The notes below the pieces were generated by a model, which was not told where the DNA came from, did no database searches, and was given only the letters and a program-made list of their open reading frames with translations. The position numbers and the translations under genes were made by a program. Of a stretch of DNA of 56,612 nt, positions 1 through 6,944 are shown piece by piece (the stretch's first letter is position 1; every line of letters starts with the position of its first letter). The stretch is from Bacillota bacterium. GTDB taxonomy: Bacteria > Bacillota_I > Bacilli_A > Erysipelotrichales > Erysipelotrichaceae. The stretch is from assembly GCA_023388535.1 (NCBI GenBank), contig JAEWFZ010000027.1, positions 1 through 56,612 on the forward strand, read 5' to 3'.

Positions 1-1
1 A

Positions 2-681
2 TTTAAACCTGTTCTTCCAAGAGCCTTATGTATCGATGAGGTTTATCTGGGTAGAAAGTCTAGGAAGAAATATGTCGCAGTATTAATGGATTTTGAAACA
101 GGACTAATTATTGATATTATTCAAGGAAGAACCAAGAATGATTTACATAGTTACTTTCAAAGATTTACTCCTGAAGAAAGGCAACATGTCGAATATCTAA
201 GCTGTGACATGTACGAAGGGTTTCGTTTTCTAAAGACTACTTACTTTAAGAAAGCGAAAGTATGCATTGATCCCTTTCATGTTATCCAACTTATTAATAC
301 AGTGCTAGATAATGAGATAAAACGCGTAATGAATCGGTATGAAGAAGGTTCTACTCCTTATTATCTACTTAAAAAGAATTGATCATTACTACTAAAGAAT
401 GCCGTTAAGATTGATTGGACAAAAAGAGAATATAATCATCATTTTAAATACACCATCACCAATCACAAAATGAGAGAACTCTCATGAAACGGAAGAGAGA
501 AATACTTAATTCATTCACATGATTAAATTCAAGACGAATTTCTAACGGATCTATTGAGTCACGAAACAATATTATTAAACTGTTAATTCGAAATGCTGCA
601 GGTTATCGAAATTTAGACACTCTAAGACTAAAGATTTTATACGTTCTTAACGCTAAGAAAAAAGGACCTCGATCATACTGA
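2..681 (+). pseudogene. Broken ISL3-family transposase (partial)
   Basis: The reading frame enters from beyond the left edge (no start in the window) and runs to a stop at about 382. It contains CIDEVYLGRK, a catalytic-Asp neighbourhood of the ISL3 DDE transposase, followed by MDFETGLIIDIIQGR and CIDPFHVIQL, both typical of the family. After the first stop, homologous sequence resumes in another frame and ends with SNGSIESRNNIIK and AAGYRNLDTLRLK, the usual ISL3 C-terminus, stopping at 679-681. The gene is therefore frameshifted or interrupted and probably inactive. A short inverted repeat (AAGGACC / GGTCCTT) sits at the stop. It is likely a remnant at the edge of the mobile element. Confidence 0.8.
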
Positions 682-1000
682 TTTTGGTCCTTCATTAGCC
701 TATTCTAAAAGTCCCTGATAGCGGACAGCTATTTTTCTAAAACTTCTTGAACGAGCCCTTTTCTTTGATTCCCTAAAACTTCTTTAACTATCCTGATTTT
801 TACGGTTTCAATGTTAGATTTAATACCACGGCTTATTTACCAAATATCAGATCCAGCCGAACTCCTAATACTTGTGTTCAGGATTAGGAGTGTACTTCAA
901 TTTACAATTAAAGAGATAAGATTAAGGATAATTCTAAAAGTATCTTAACCATCCTTCTCACACCCCAAAGAAGGTCGTAAATAAAAACTCTATAAATCTT
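682..1000. other. Gene-free stretch: IS right end and an imperfect hairpin
   Basis: No convincing gene. The first 80 bases probably contain the right end of the ISL3-type element: CTAAAACTTCTTGAACGAGCCC near 738-757 is partly repeated as CTAAAACTTCTTTAACTATCC just after it. An inverted repeat ACTCCTAAT / ATTAGGAGT lies at 861-891 with no T-run beside it. Confidence 0.4.
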
Positions 1001-1246
1001 TTAATACTGTTTTGTAGTGTGATATTTGATACATTGCCAGAGTATGAATATAGAAGATATAAGTAAGTAAATCAAAAATACTGTGAAAATTAAATTTAAC
1101 TTAATTCTGTCAGCCTCTCCTTCAGAAAGACTAATAGAAGCTATGAAAATAGTCGGAACAGCCACAATATTGATTGTAAGACAAAGTAAAATTACAGGGA
1201 TTTTGAAGCTTTCAAAAGTGGTCTCTATTTTATTTGATTCATTCAT
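1001..1246 (-). CDS. Small two-helix membrane protein, possible immunity partner
   Basis: About 81 residues from the ATG at 1246. A TTG six codons upstream is also open, but the ATG is the more normal start, with TAGGA about nine bases before it. Two hydrophobic segments are visible (roughly residues 17-37 and 51-72) separated by a short charged loop, with a charged C-terminus. It starts 14 bases after the stop of the secreted DUF2599-like gene, so the two are probably co-transcribed. A secreted protein followed by a tiny membrane protein resembles a toxin/immunity or bacteriocin/immunity arrangement; that role is inference only. No family is recognised. Confidence 0.5.
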   Translation of the reverse strand: MNESNKIETTFESFKIPVILLCLTINIVAVPTIFIASISLSEGEADRIKLNLIFTVFLIYLLISSIFILWQCIKYHTTKQY

Positions 1247-1260
1247 ATATATAATCCTAC

Positions 1261-1941
1261 TCAATTACATTTACTAAATACCCAACTCCAATAGTTTCCA
1301 TTTTTGTCGGGTTTAATAGGTTCTAAATTCCAAGGAACTTTGAAATAACCAGCCCAGTCTGCATGACAAACATATTGTAAATACATACTATTATCTGCTG
1401 TCGCATTTTTTGCTCTTGCATTAACCCACTGAGAATCATATCTATGTCGGTTTTTTAATGCAATCCATGCTTTTTCTTTGTCACTAATAGCTGGGTAGTC
1501 AACATGATTTCCAGTTCCATCAGCAGGAACAAGATAGATAGACAGAGACCATACTCCAGATCTTAGAATCCAAGAAACCCTGTGAAAGTAGTCCCCATAT
1601 GTATAACTTCGAGAGGCTGTATTATATAACAATAATTCCTCAGTCACTCCTTTCTCATAAATTAATACTTCTTTCTCTATTTTAGAAGAGTGCATATGCA
1701 TATCAGTTTCTATAATAGATTCAGCTATTTCATGTTTTTCAATGAGCTTAAATTCTTTTTTTACATCTTCTAAATTAATGTTTTCTCTGAAACCATGGAT
1801 GTGTTGGCGTAATTTCGTTACAGCTGGGGCTGTTGTTGAATTATTCTGTGCTTTTACAATGGAATAATCACTAGCCTTAAGAAAGAATAGATTAATCAAT
1901 AAAACGGCAACTAAAACTAATTTAAAACTTTGTTTTCTCAT
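1261..1941 (-). CDS. Secreted DUF2599-like protein
   Basis: The start chosen is the ATG at 1941, because TTTGGAGGAA lies just upstream; an ATG 25 codons earlier has no such site. The product (226 residues) begins with a positively charged, hydrophobic signal peptide, apparently cut near residues 30-33. The C-terminal half carries WSLSIYLVP, AWIALKNRH, CHADWAGYFK, WNLEP and a terminal SKCN. This pattern resembles the DUF2599 domain of secreted bacterial proteins (Trp/His/Cys-rich, NLEP motif), whose function is unknown. The two Cys residues could form a disulfide. It pairs with the small membrane gene downstream. The domain call is from memory of the motif and is moderately sure. Confidence 0.55.
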   Translation of the reverse strand: MRKQSFKLVLVAVLLINLFFLKASDYSIVKAQNNSTTAPAVTKLRQHIHGFRENINLEDVKKEFKLIEKHEIAESIIETDMHMHSSKIEKEVLIYEKGVTEELLLYNTASRSYTYGDYFHRVSWILRSGVWSLSIYLVPADGTGNHVDYPAISDKEKAWIALKNRHRYDSQWVNARAKNATADNSMYLQYVCHADWAGYFKVPWNLEPIKPDKNGNYWSWVFSKCN

Positions 1942-1963
1942 TATATTTATTTCCTCCAAAGAA

Positions 1964-1992
1964 AGTATAACATTAAGATAATTATGTTGCAA
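1964..1992 (-). promoter_or_regulatory. Possible sigma-70-type promoter for the DUF2599-like gene
   Basis: TTGCAA and TATACT are separated by exactly 17 bases on the minus strand. The hexamers are good, but the predicted start would fall inside or right beside the Shine-Dalgarno sequence, leaving almost no leader, so this is only a candidate. Confidence 0.35.
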
Positions 1993-2193
1993 TAATTGAG
2001 TATACGACGTAAACAAAGTATTTCGAAAAAAAATTCAAACTATGTTTAACTTAGATTAAGGTACCTTAATGTTTACTTGAATTTATGTATGATGTCTTTT
2101 TTTATGATTAAACTCATATAAACTGTAGGAATGAGAAGAAACGGATTTTTCTACATTCTCTAAATCTATATAATTATTATCGAGCATTATCGG

Positions 2194-2220
2194 AAAATGT
2201 GGCAAGAGTGCCACATTTTT
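2194..2220. repeat. TGGCA-type palindrome, copy 1 (terminator-like)
   Basis: ATGTGGCA-AGAG-TGCCACAT flanked by A- and T-runs, so it could act as a bidirectional terminator. It is the most divergent of nine copies of the palindrome family that punctuates the mobile element. It lies beside the folded RNA candidate at 2279-2462. Confidence 0.7.
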
Positions 2221-2278
2221 ACTAGGTATAACTGGATATTATTGAAAGTATTAGGCACACTTTGTTTGTTAATAGCGA

Positions 2279-2462
2279 GGGGCGTGCTGGATCAACGGGT
2301 GAAAATCACCACCTCCCCCTTTACATCTTTTAGTAATCATCATCCTTAAGAGATATTGACAAGGGTTGCTTTAGCAACAACGCTTGCTCTTGCAATAGAT
2401 CTGGATGATGATACGTTTCATCCTATAAAGGGGGTGATTGAAACCAGAGAGCAAGCCGCCCC
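2279..2462. ncRNA. Candidate structured, pseudoknotted RNA
   Basis: Nested perfect helices can be read directly: GGGGCG (2279-2284) with CGCCCC (2457-2462); CCCCCTTTA (2315-2323) with TAAAGGGGG (2426-2434); ATCATCATCC (2336-2345) with GGATGATGAT (2403-2412). Local hairpins are GGTGA/TCACC near 2298-2310 and GTTGCT/AGCAAC at 2365-2378. In addition GCTTGCTC (2382-2389), inside the third helix, is perfectly complementary to GAGCAAGC (2449-2456), outside it, which would be a pseudoknot. No open reading frame explains this. The strand is undecided because the helices are mostly Watson-Crick. It might belong to a known Firmicutes class such as raiA, but I cannot confirm that from memory. Confidence 0.55.
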
Positions 2463-2505
2463 GAGCCACGGTCCTTTTCCCTACCTATAATTTAAGAAAG
2501 ATAAA

Positions 2506-2536
2506 ACATAGCCAGTAGAAACACTACTGGCTATGT
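2506..2536 (-). terminator. Rho-independent terminator after the 80-residue gene
   Basis: A 13-bp perfect stem ACATAGCCAGTAG / CTACTGGCTATGT, followed on the minus strand by TTTTATCTTTCTT. Confidence 0.8.
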
Positions 2537-2599
2537 AAGTATTTAATTTACTAAGGTGTAATCAAATCTCATAGTATCTTACCCTTTTGTGTTCAAAAA

Positions 2600-2842
2600 T
2601 CAGAACATATCATTTGCTGAATAAGCGTTTAAGTGTAAGTACTCATGAGTTTCATCTGCGTCAAGGTAACCTTCCCTTTCGACAATCTCAATTGCTTGTT
2701 GTTTACTAATTCGTTTTTTATAGGTTGTTGGGTTTCGATAACCTAAACCATAGGTATACCGTATTGGCTTACTTGTTTCCGAGATGAATTTTATTAATTC
2801 ATCTCGGTTAAGTGTTCCATTATAAAATGACATTTTTAACAT
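2600..2842 (-). CDS. Hypothetical protein of the mobile element (80 aa)
   Basis: A small soluble protein with a basic, Tyr-rich centre (YTYGLGYRNPTTYKKRISKQQAI) and an acidic C-terminal part. Its ATG overlaps the stop of the upstream gene as TAATG, so the two are translationally coupled. The terminator at 2506-2536 closes the transcript. I do not recognise the family. Position at the tail of the element suggests an accessory cargo or maintenance role; no function is assigned. Confidence 0.6.
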   Translation of the reverse strand: MLKMSFYNGTLNRDELIKFISETSKPIRYTYGLGYRNPTTYKKRISKQQAIEIVEREGYLDADETHEYLHLNAYSANDMF

Positions 2843-3291
2843 TAACTTCGCTCCTTATCGGTTTCATCAATAACAAGTTTTGGTAGTGGAAGCCCATTAG
2901 CATATTGTTCTTTATAAACCGTATTAATTTCATCATTTAGTAGTGATAGTTTCTTATTTTGTTCTATCACTTCATACGCTTGATCTAAAGCGTAGTAAGT
3001 TCGTGCGTCCATATCTTCAGCTTTGATATTGTTGTCTAAACATATCAAGGCTTTAGCAAATAGTTTCGGACTTTCTTTTTGAAGTGATATTAAGGCTTTT
3101 TGAACCGTTGCTAACAATACGCTTTGAATAGCAATATCGTTTGTCATCATTTCAAGGGTTGTTTCTTCTAAAATCGCTTTATAGTGCCGTTCTGGTACTT
3201 CGGTATTGTCGTATAAATACGTCATTTCAGACATTTTTTTAGCCATTTTAGGTATGGTCAATCGTACAAACTCATCAAAATATTTTTTCAT
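2842..3291 (-). CDS. Hypothetical protein of the mobile element (149 aa)
   Basis: Predicted soluble and largely helical, with no signal peptide or membrane segment. Alternating acidic and basic helices (for example TTLEMMTNDIAIQSVLLATV) and a charged end (VIDETDKERS) are seen. It follows the 131-residue gene by about 56 bases and overlaps the next gene by one base (TAATG). GAAAGGAAAT precedes the ATG at a normal distance. No family is recognised. Confidence 0.6.
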   Translation of the reverse strand: MKKYFDEFVRLTIPKMAKKMSEMTYLYDNTEVPERHYKAILEETTLEMMTNDIAIQSVLLATVQKALISLQKESPKLFAKALICLDNNIKAEDMDARTYYALDQAYEVIEQNKKLSLLNDEINTVYKEQYANGLPLPKLVIDETDKERS

Positions 3292-3347
3292 ATTAATTTC
3301 CTTTCATTGCCCATTAAGGTAAGGGAGCAAGGTTGCTCCCTTGTGTT

Positions 3348-3743
3348 TTACCACCAACACCAGTATGTTAGATGCGCACTATCGTCTTTCATTGATAATA
3401 GTTCTGTGGTTACTTCATTGAGATGTTTCATATCTTCCAAGTACCATTCGTCGTACTCGGTACTCCCATAGAAGAAACCTTCTTGAGTTGGAGGATTTTC
3501 CTTCATATACTCAACATCCTTGTTATTTTCAAGAATATAACTTGAGACAGAATGAAGGTATTCAATGTCATCCCAATTAATTTCATGTTCTTCCGTGTTC
3601 TTGGTTTGATACTTTTCCTCCATGTATCCTTGTAATGAATTGACTTTTCTGAACCAGTATTCGTAGGTGTCAACGTCGGCTTTAGTACTATTGCGTGGTC
3701 CATAGTACACTTTTCTAAGAGTGATCTTTTGGTCTAATCCCAT
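3348..3743 (-). CDS. Hypothetical protein of the mobile element (131 aa)
   Basis: An acidic, aromatic-rich protein: it starts MGLDQKITLRKVYYG, has WFRKVNSLQGYMEEKY in the middle and ends in HLTYWCWW. Proteins with a similar MGLD start and central Trp residues occur among phage and conjugative-element hypotheticals, but I can give no function. The upstream sequence has only a weak ribosome site (AGGT). The gene lies just downstream of the folded region 3777-4148, which would form part of its leader if transcription comes from the right. Confidence 0.55.
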   Translation of the reverse strand: MGLDQKITLRKVYYGPRNSTKADVDTYEYWFRKVNSLQGYMEEKYQTKNTEEHEINWDDIEYLHSVSSYILENNKDVEYMKENPPTQEGFFYGSTEYDEWYLEDMKHLNEVTTELLSMKDDSAHLTYWCWW

Positions 3744-3776
3744 ATAGATACCTGCACTTTCTAGCGTTCTCTATCT

Positions 3777-4148
3777 AACGCACCCCAAAAGCACGAAGCG
3801 AACAAAACTACTGTCAAGGATTCTTTGAAGCGATAAGTGCAGCAAAGAAAAGTTTTTTCCTTCATACTTGCGGTAGCCCTTGACGTTAAGTCAATGGGTA
3901 TGAAGATCAGAAAAAAGTTTTATGTAGCAAACGGTTCATTTAAGCCAGATTACTAAAACGTCAAGAGATAATCCCAACAGATTTACGTAGCCCTTTAGGG
4001 GATGTTGGGATTAGATCAAGTGAAAGTAATCTGAGCGTAATGGACTAGTGTAAAAGAAAGCGATAAAAAAATTAGAGAGTCAAAGACGGGGAATTTTTTT
4101 ATGCGGTACTTGACAAGTGAAGTAAGCGTAGTAGACTTGGGGTGCGTT
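3777..4148. ncRNA. Candidate large structured RNA or leader (about 370 nt)
   Basis: No gene is supported here. A 12-bp perfect long-range helix closes the region: AACGCACCCCAA (3777-3788) with TTGGGGTGCGTT (4137-4148). Inside, in nested order, are TGTCAAG (3812-3818) with CTTGACA (4109-4115), CTTTGA (3823-3828) with TCAAAG (4080-4085), a hairpin TTCATAC/GTATGAA (3871-3904) enclosing TTGAC/GTCAA, and CAGATTACT (3946-3954) with AGTAATCTG (4025-4033) enclosing AATCCCAACA/TGTTGGGATT and an apical CCCTTTAGGG loop. It could be a standalone RNA or the leader of the 131-residue gene. RNase P, tmRNA and T-box signatures were not seen. Confidence 0.5.
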
Positions 4149-4257
4149 TTAGGTAACTTAAACACACCAAAACTCGCAGCTTGCTGCAAATAATAGGGAA
4201 AAAATTACTTAGAGCGACAGCTAGTAATTTTATCCTTTTGAATAATATAAAATAAAA

Positions 4258-4293
4258 ACTCCCAGCAAGATCCTTATTGACCTTGCTGGGAGT
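4258..4293 (-). terminator. Strong terminator after the 53-residue gene
   Basis: ACTCCCAGCAAG / CTTGCTGGGAGT forms a 12-bp stem followed on the minus strand by TTTTTATTTT. It separates the coupling-protein transcript from the folded region to the left. Confidence 0.85.
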
Positions 4294-4301
4294 TAATTGA
4301 G

Positions 4302-4463
4302 TTAGAATGTGGCAATTTTGCCACATTCTTTAATAGACTCATCGATTAGTTCTTGAATATGCGTAAGGATAATCTCAGTATCTTTTTTGTTTAGGGTTCC
4401 ATCCGCCATTAGTGAATCTTTTAGAACTAATAGTAAAGCAGAAGCTAATTCTAAGTTACTCAT
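4302..4463 (-). CDS. Small hypothetical protein (53 aa) ending in the repeat palindrome
   Basis: ATG at 4463 with GTAAGGAGG six bases upstream. The product begins MSNLELASALLLVLKDSL and is a plausible amphipathic helical protein with acidic and basic faces. Its last codons (ECGKIATF) and stop are encoded by a copy of the GTGGCAA palindrome at 4305-4328, so a DNA or RNA signal is embedded in the reading frame. It sits between the coupling-protein gene and a strong terminator, as the last gene of the transfer-initiation transcript. No family is recognised. Confidence 0.6.
   Translation of the reverse strand: MSNLELASALLLVLKDSLMADGTLNKKDTEIILTHIQELIDESIKECGKIATF
4305..4328. repeat. GTGGCAA palindrome, copy 2
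   Basis: GAATGTGGCAATTTTGCCACATTC, perfectly self-complementary, overlapping the 3' end of the 53-residue gene. Confidence 0.75.
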
Positions 4464-4534
4464 TTTTTACCTCCTTACCTTTATATATGCAACAAATCGT
4501 AATCTTCCTAAAAGAAAATTCAAAATTAAAATAT

Positions 4535-4556
4535 AATGTGGCAATTTTGCCACATT
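4535..4556. repeat. GTGGCAA palindrome, copy 3
   Basis: AATGTGGCAATT / TTGCCACATT between the end of the coupling-protein gene and the 53-residue gene, followed on the minus strand by a loose T-rich tract. It could act as an intercistronic attenuator or a stability hairpin. Confidence 0.75.
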
Positions 4557-4583
4557 TTTATTCCAATATAAGATAATCTATTC

Positions 4584-6944
4584 TTAAAAATAACCACTAA
4601 CCTCTTCTGCAGGTTCCTGATTTTGTTTAATCTCAGTAGGTTCAGAGTAGGAAACAGTATTAATATCATTTTCAAGTTCTACTTTCTTAACTAAAGACCG
4701 TTGTTCTTCTTTTTTAATTACATGATCGTAGATTTCTACACTGTTTTTTTCTATGATAACTTTCGGATCATGAATTTTGATTTTCTTTCGCGCCCTATAT
4801 CGTGAAAACATTGGAAGATGGGAAACAATGGGTTTACGTTCAATGGAGGTTACCAAAAACTTTCCATGTTGAAAAGACGTTAAGTATTCAGGAGTTACAA
4901 CGTCAGTAGTAACCCAATCATTTTTTGCTTTGTTAAAAACACGTTTTTGTCCCGCTTTTTTAGAAAATTTCTGAACAGTTTCTAAGGTAGATCCTCCTAA
5001 AAAAATTTGATTATTGGAGTTATCTTCGATAATAGCAGCAACCCTATCTCCATAGGCTTCTTGTAATTGTGCAAATGATTGAACAAACGCATGGATTCTT
5101 ATCTCCCGCGATCTCGCTGCCGCATAAAATCCTTGAATATCTCTAATTGGCGGTAATACTCCCATTTCATCAATTAAAAAATTCATAGGTATATCAAGCT
5201 TTTGATGTCTTGGATTATCTCTCGTAATTTTAACCCCAGCTTCGTAAAGTTGTCTAAAGAAAATGGTTACTAGTTTATAGTAGGTCGACTTCTCATCGTG
5301 AGTATTAAGAAACACCGCGGTTTTCTTAGTAAATATTGAATTAAAGTCAAACGTGTTATGACTGGTCATTTCCGAGATTTGTTTAGTTGCAGTTAACATC
5401 ATAATGGCGTTGTTAAAGGTTGCTTTAAGTCCATTTCTTGTAACACCTGAAGCAGAGATAAACGCTAACATATGTGAAATACTCTCGGATGCTTTATCAA
5501 TTCCTAAAAAGTCTACAACCTCATCTAAGGATTTCATGTGCATAAGCGGCTCATAAAAAAACATAATTGATTTAAAGTTGATATATTTTTCCAATGGAAA
5601 AACTACTACGGTTTCACCATTTTCCCTTTTCTCAATGACTGGATTGGAAATAGCTTGCTCCATTAAAAACAATGCGGCTCCTGTAATCATTTCAGAACCT
5701 CCCGTTGACCAAAACGGATCTTTTGCATGAGGTGTAAAAGTTAAAGTAGACGCTACATCCAGCACTAGTTCAATTGCTTCTGAAGCATCAATATTGGTTG
5801 GAATAACTTCGGTTTTAAAATCTGAAATTAGTTGCTCAATCTCCTTATCAAGAACACTTTCAAGATATTTAATTTGAGTTAATAAATCATCGACCCGATC
5901 AAAATCTCTATCAATGCGTGGAACAACTAATACTTTTTGAAGATCAACATATAACATTTGAACTTTTTCATTCAATTTTAGAATTCTTTGATCTTGCCCT
6001 TCTATTTTTTGATTTAATGCTTTCATTGCATCAGCTCGAGCATCTTCAAAGCTTTGTTTATAGCGTTCCCAAGCTAACCAAAGAGGATTCCATCCTTCTG
6101 AAATGTGAGGATTGGTCCAATCAATACGTAATATTTGATAACCTTTTTTTTCTAACTCATCATATGCATAAGAAATTAATTCTGCTTTTGGATCATGAGC
6201 AACAAAACACTCACCAGCATCAATATAACTAAATAACATTGGCAAAACAAAAGTCTGGGACTTCCCCCGCCCTGTAGCTCCGACAAATAGGTTGTGGTCT
6301 TGTCCAACCAGATAATAGATTCTACTCCAAGGACCAAACAACCCAAATAACCGTTCAGCCCTAATTGGTACACCTCCGCGATGGTATTGATTGACAAAAT
6401 CAACCTGTTTCTTTGACAAATCAGCGCCTTCTTTGGGATACTTGTAAATCTTTATTGTGTTCCAGTCTTTCGTTCTTGGAAGTTGAAAACGTCTTCGAAT
6501 ACGATTTTGAATTTTCTTTGCCCAGTTAAATGTTTTATCAAGGAAACAACGTATTGTCTTACGTGTGATTTCTTTATCTCTATTCCATTCAACTCGTAAC
6601 AAACCGCGTTTCATCTCATAAGTACCAGCTAAATGATTGTAATCTTTGTCAATTTTCCCTTTTGAAGTACCTGAAAATACTTTAGCGCCATCAAAAACAT
6701 TGGTAATCATAAGTGCAGTTGCAAAAGTTAATAATCCACAAACCTTAAAAATCGTTTCATTTCTTTTGGAATCAAAAAATGTCTTGTAATCCAAATTGAC
6801 CTTAAAATTAGCCAAATCACGATACGTTGTTGTACTTATATCCAAGTTCATATCTGCAAGTGAAATAACTTGTAATCCAACAAAGAAAATAATTAAAGAA
6901 GTAAAAACAATCCCAAAAATGAACATAAAAATACGTTTACTCAT
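4584..6944 (-). CDS. Type IV secretion coupling protein (VirD4/TraG family)
   Basis: This is the conjugation coupling ATPase, which brings the relaxase-DNA complex to the secretion channel at the membrane. The 786-residue product has two N-terminal membrane segments (about 5-30 and 66-82), Walker A GATGRGKS at 222-229 and Walker B FLIDEM at about 589-594. The later stretch FYAAARSREIRIHAFVQSFAQL is typical of VirD4/TrsK proteins. The charged C-terminal 60 residues may be the substrate-docking tail. It overlaps the relaxase gene by four bases (ATGA), which fits a relaxase/coupling-protein unit. Length is normal for Gram-positive members. Confidence 0.93.
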   Translation of the reverse strand: MSKRIFMFIFGIVFTSLIIFFVGLQVISLADMNLDISTTTYRDLANFKVNLDYKTFFDSKRNETIFKVCGLLTFATALMITNVFDGAKVFSGTSKGKIDKDYNHLAGTYEMKRGLLRVEWNRDKEITRKTIRCFLDKTFNWAKKIQNRIRRRFQLPRTKDWNTIKIYKYPKEGADLSKKQVDFVNQYHRGGVPIRAERLFGLFGPWSRIYYLVGQDHNLFVGATGRGKSQTFVLPMLFSYIDAGECFVAHDPKAELISYAYDELEKKGYQILRIDWTNPHISEGWNPLWLAWERYKQSFEDARADAMKALNQKIEGQDQRILKLNEKVQMLYVDLQKVLVVPRIDRDFDRVDDLLTQIKYLESVLDKEIEQLISDFKTEVIPTNIDASEAIELVLDVASTLTFTPHAKDPFWSTGGSEMITGAALFLMEQAISNPVIEKRENGETVVVFPLEKYINFKSIMFFYEPLMHMKSLDEVVDFLGIDKASESISHMLAFISASGVTRNGLKATFNNAIMMLTATKQISEMTSHNTFDFNSIFTKKTAVFLNTHDEKSTYYKLVTIFFRQLYEAGVKITRDNPRHQKLDIPMNFLIDEMGVLPPIRDIQGFYAAARSREIRIHAFVQSFAQLQEAYGDRVAAIIEDNSNNQIFLGGSTLETVQKFSKKAGQKRVFNKAKNDWVTTDVVTPEYLTSFQHGKFLVTSIERKPIVSHLPMFSRYRARKKIKIHDPKVIIEKNSVEIYDHVIKKEEQRSLVKKVELENDINTVSYSEPTEIKQNQEPAEEVSGYF

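Noticed and set aside
2403..2445. Hammerhead-ribozyme-like GATGA ... GAAAC
   Set aside because: The exact CTGATGA core and its flanking helices are absent.
4099..4326. A 75-residue minus-strand frame through the folded region
   Set aside because: It has no ribosome site, crosses a strong terminator, and overlaps the better-supported 53-residue gene.
5918..6232. Plus-strand frame of 104 codons inside the coupling-protein gene
   Set aside because: Antisense to a gene with clear Walker motifs, without a start signal.
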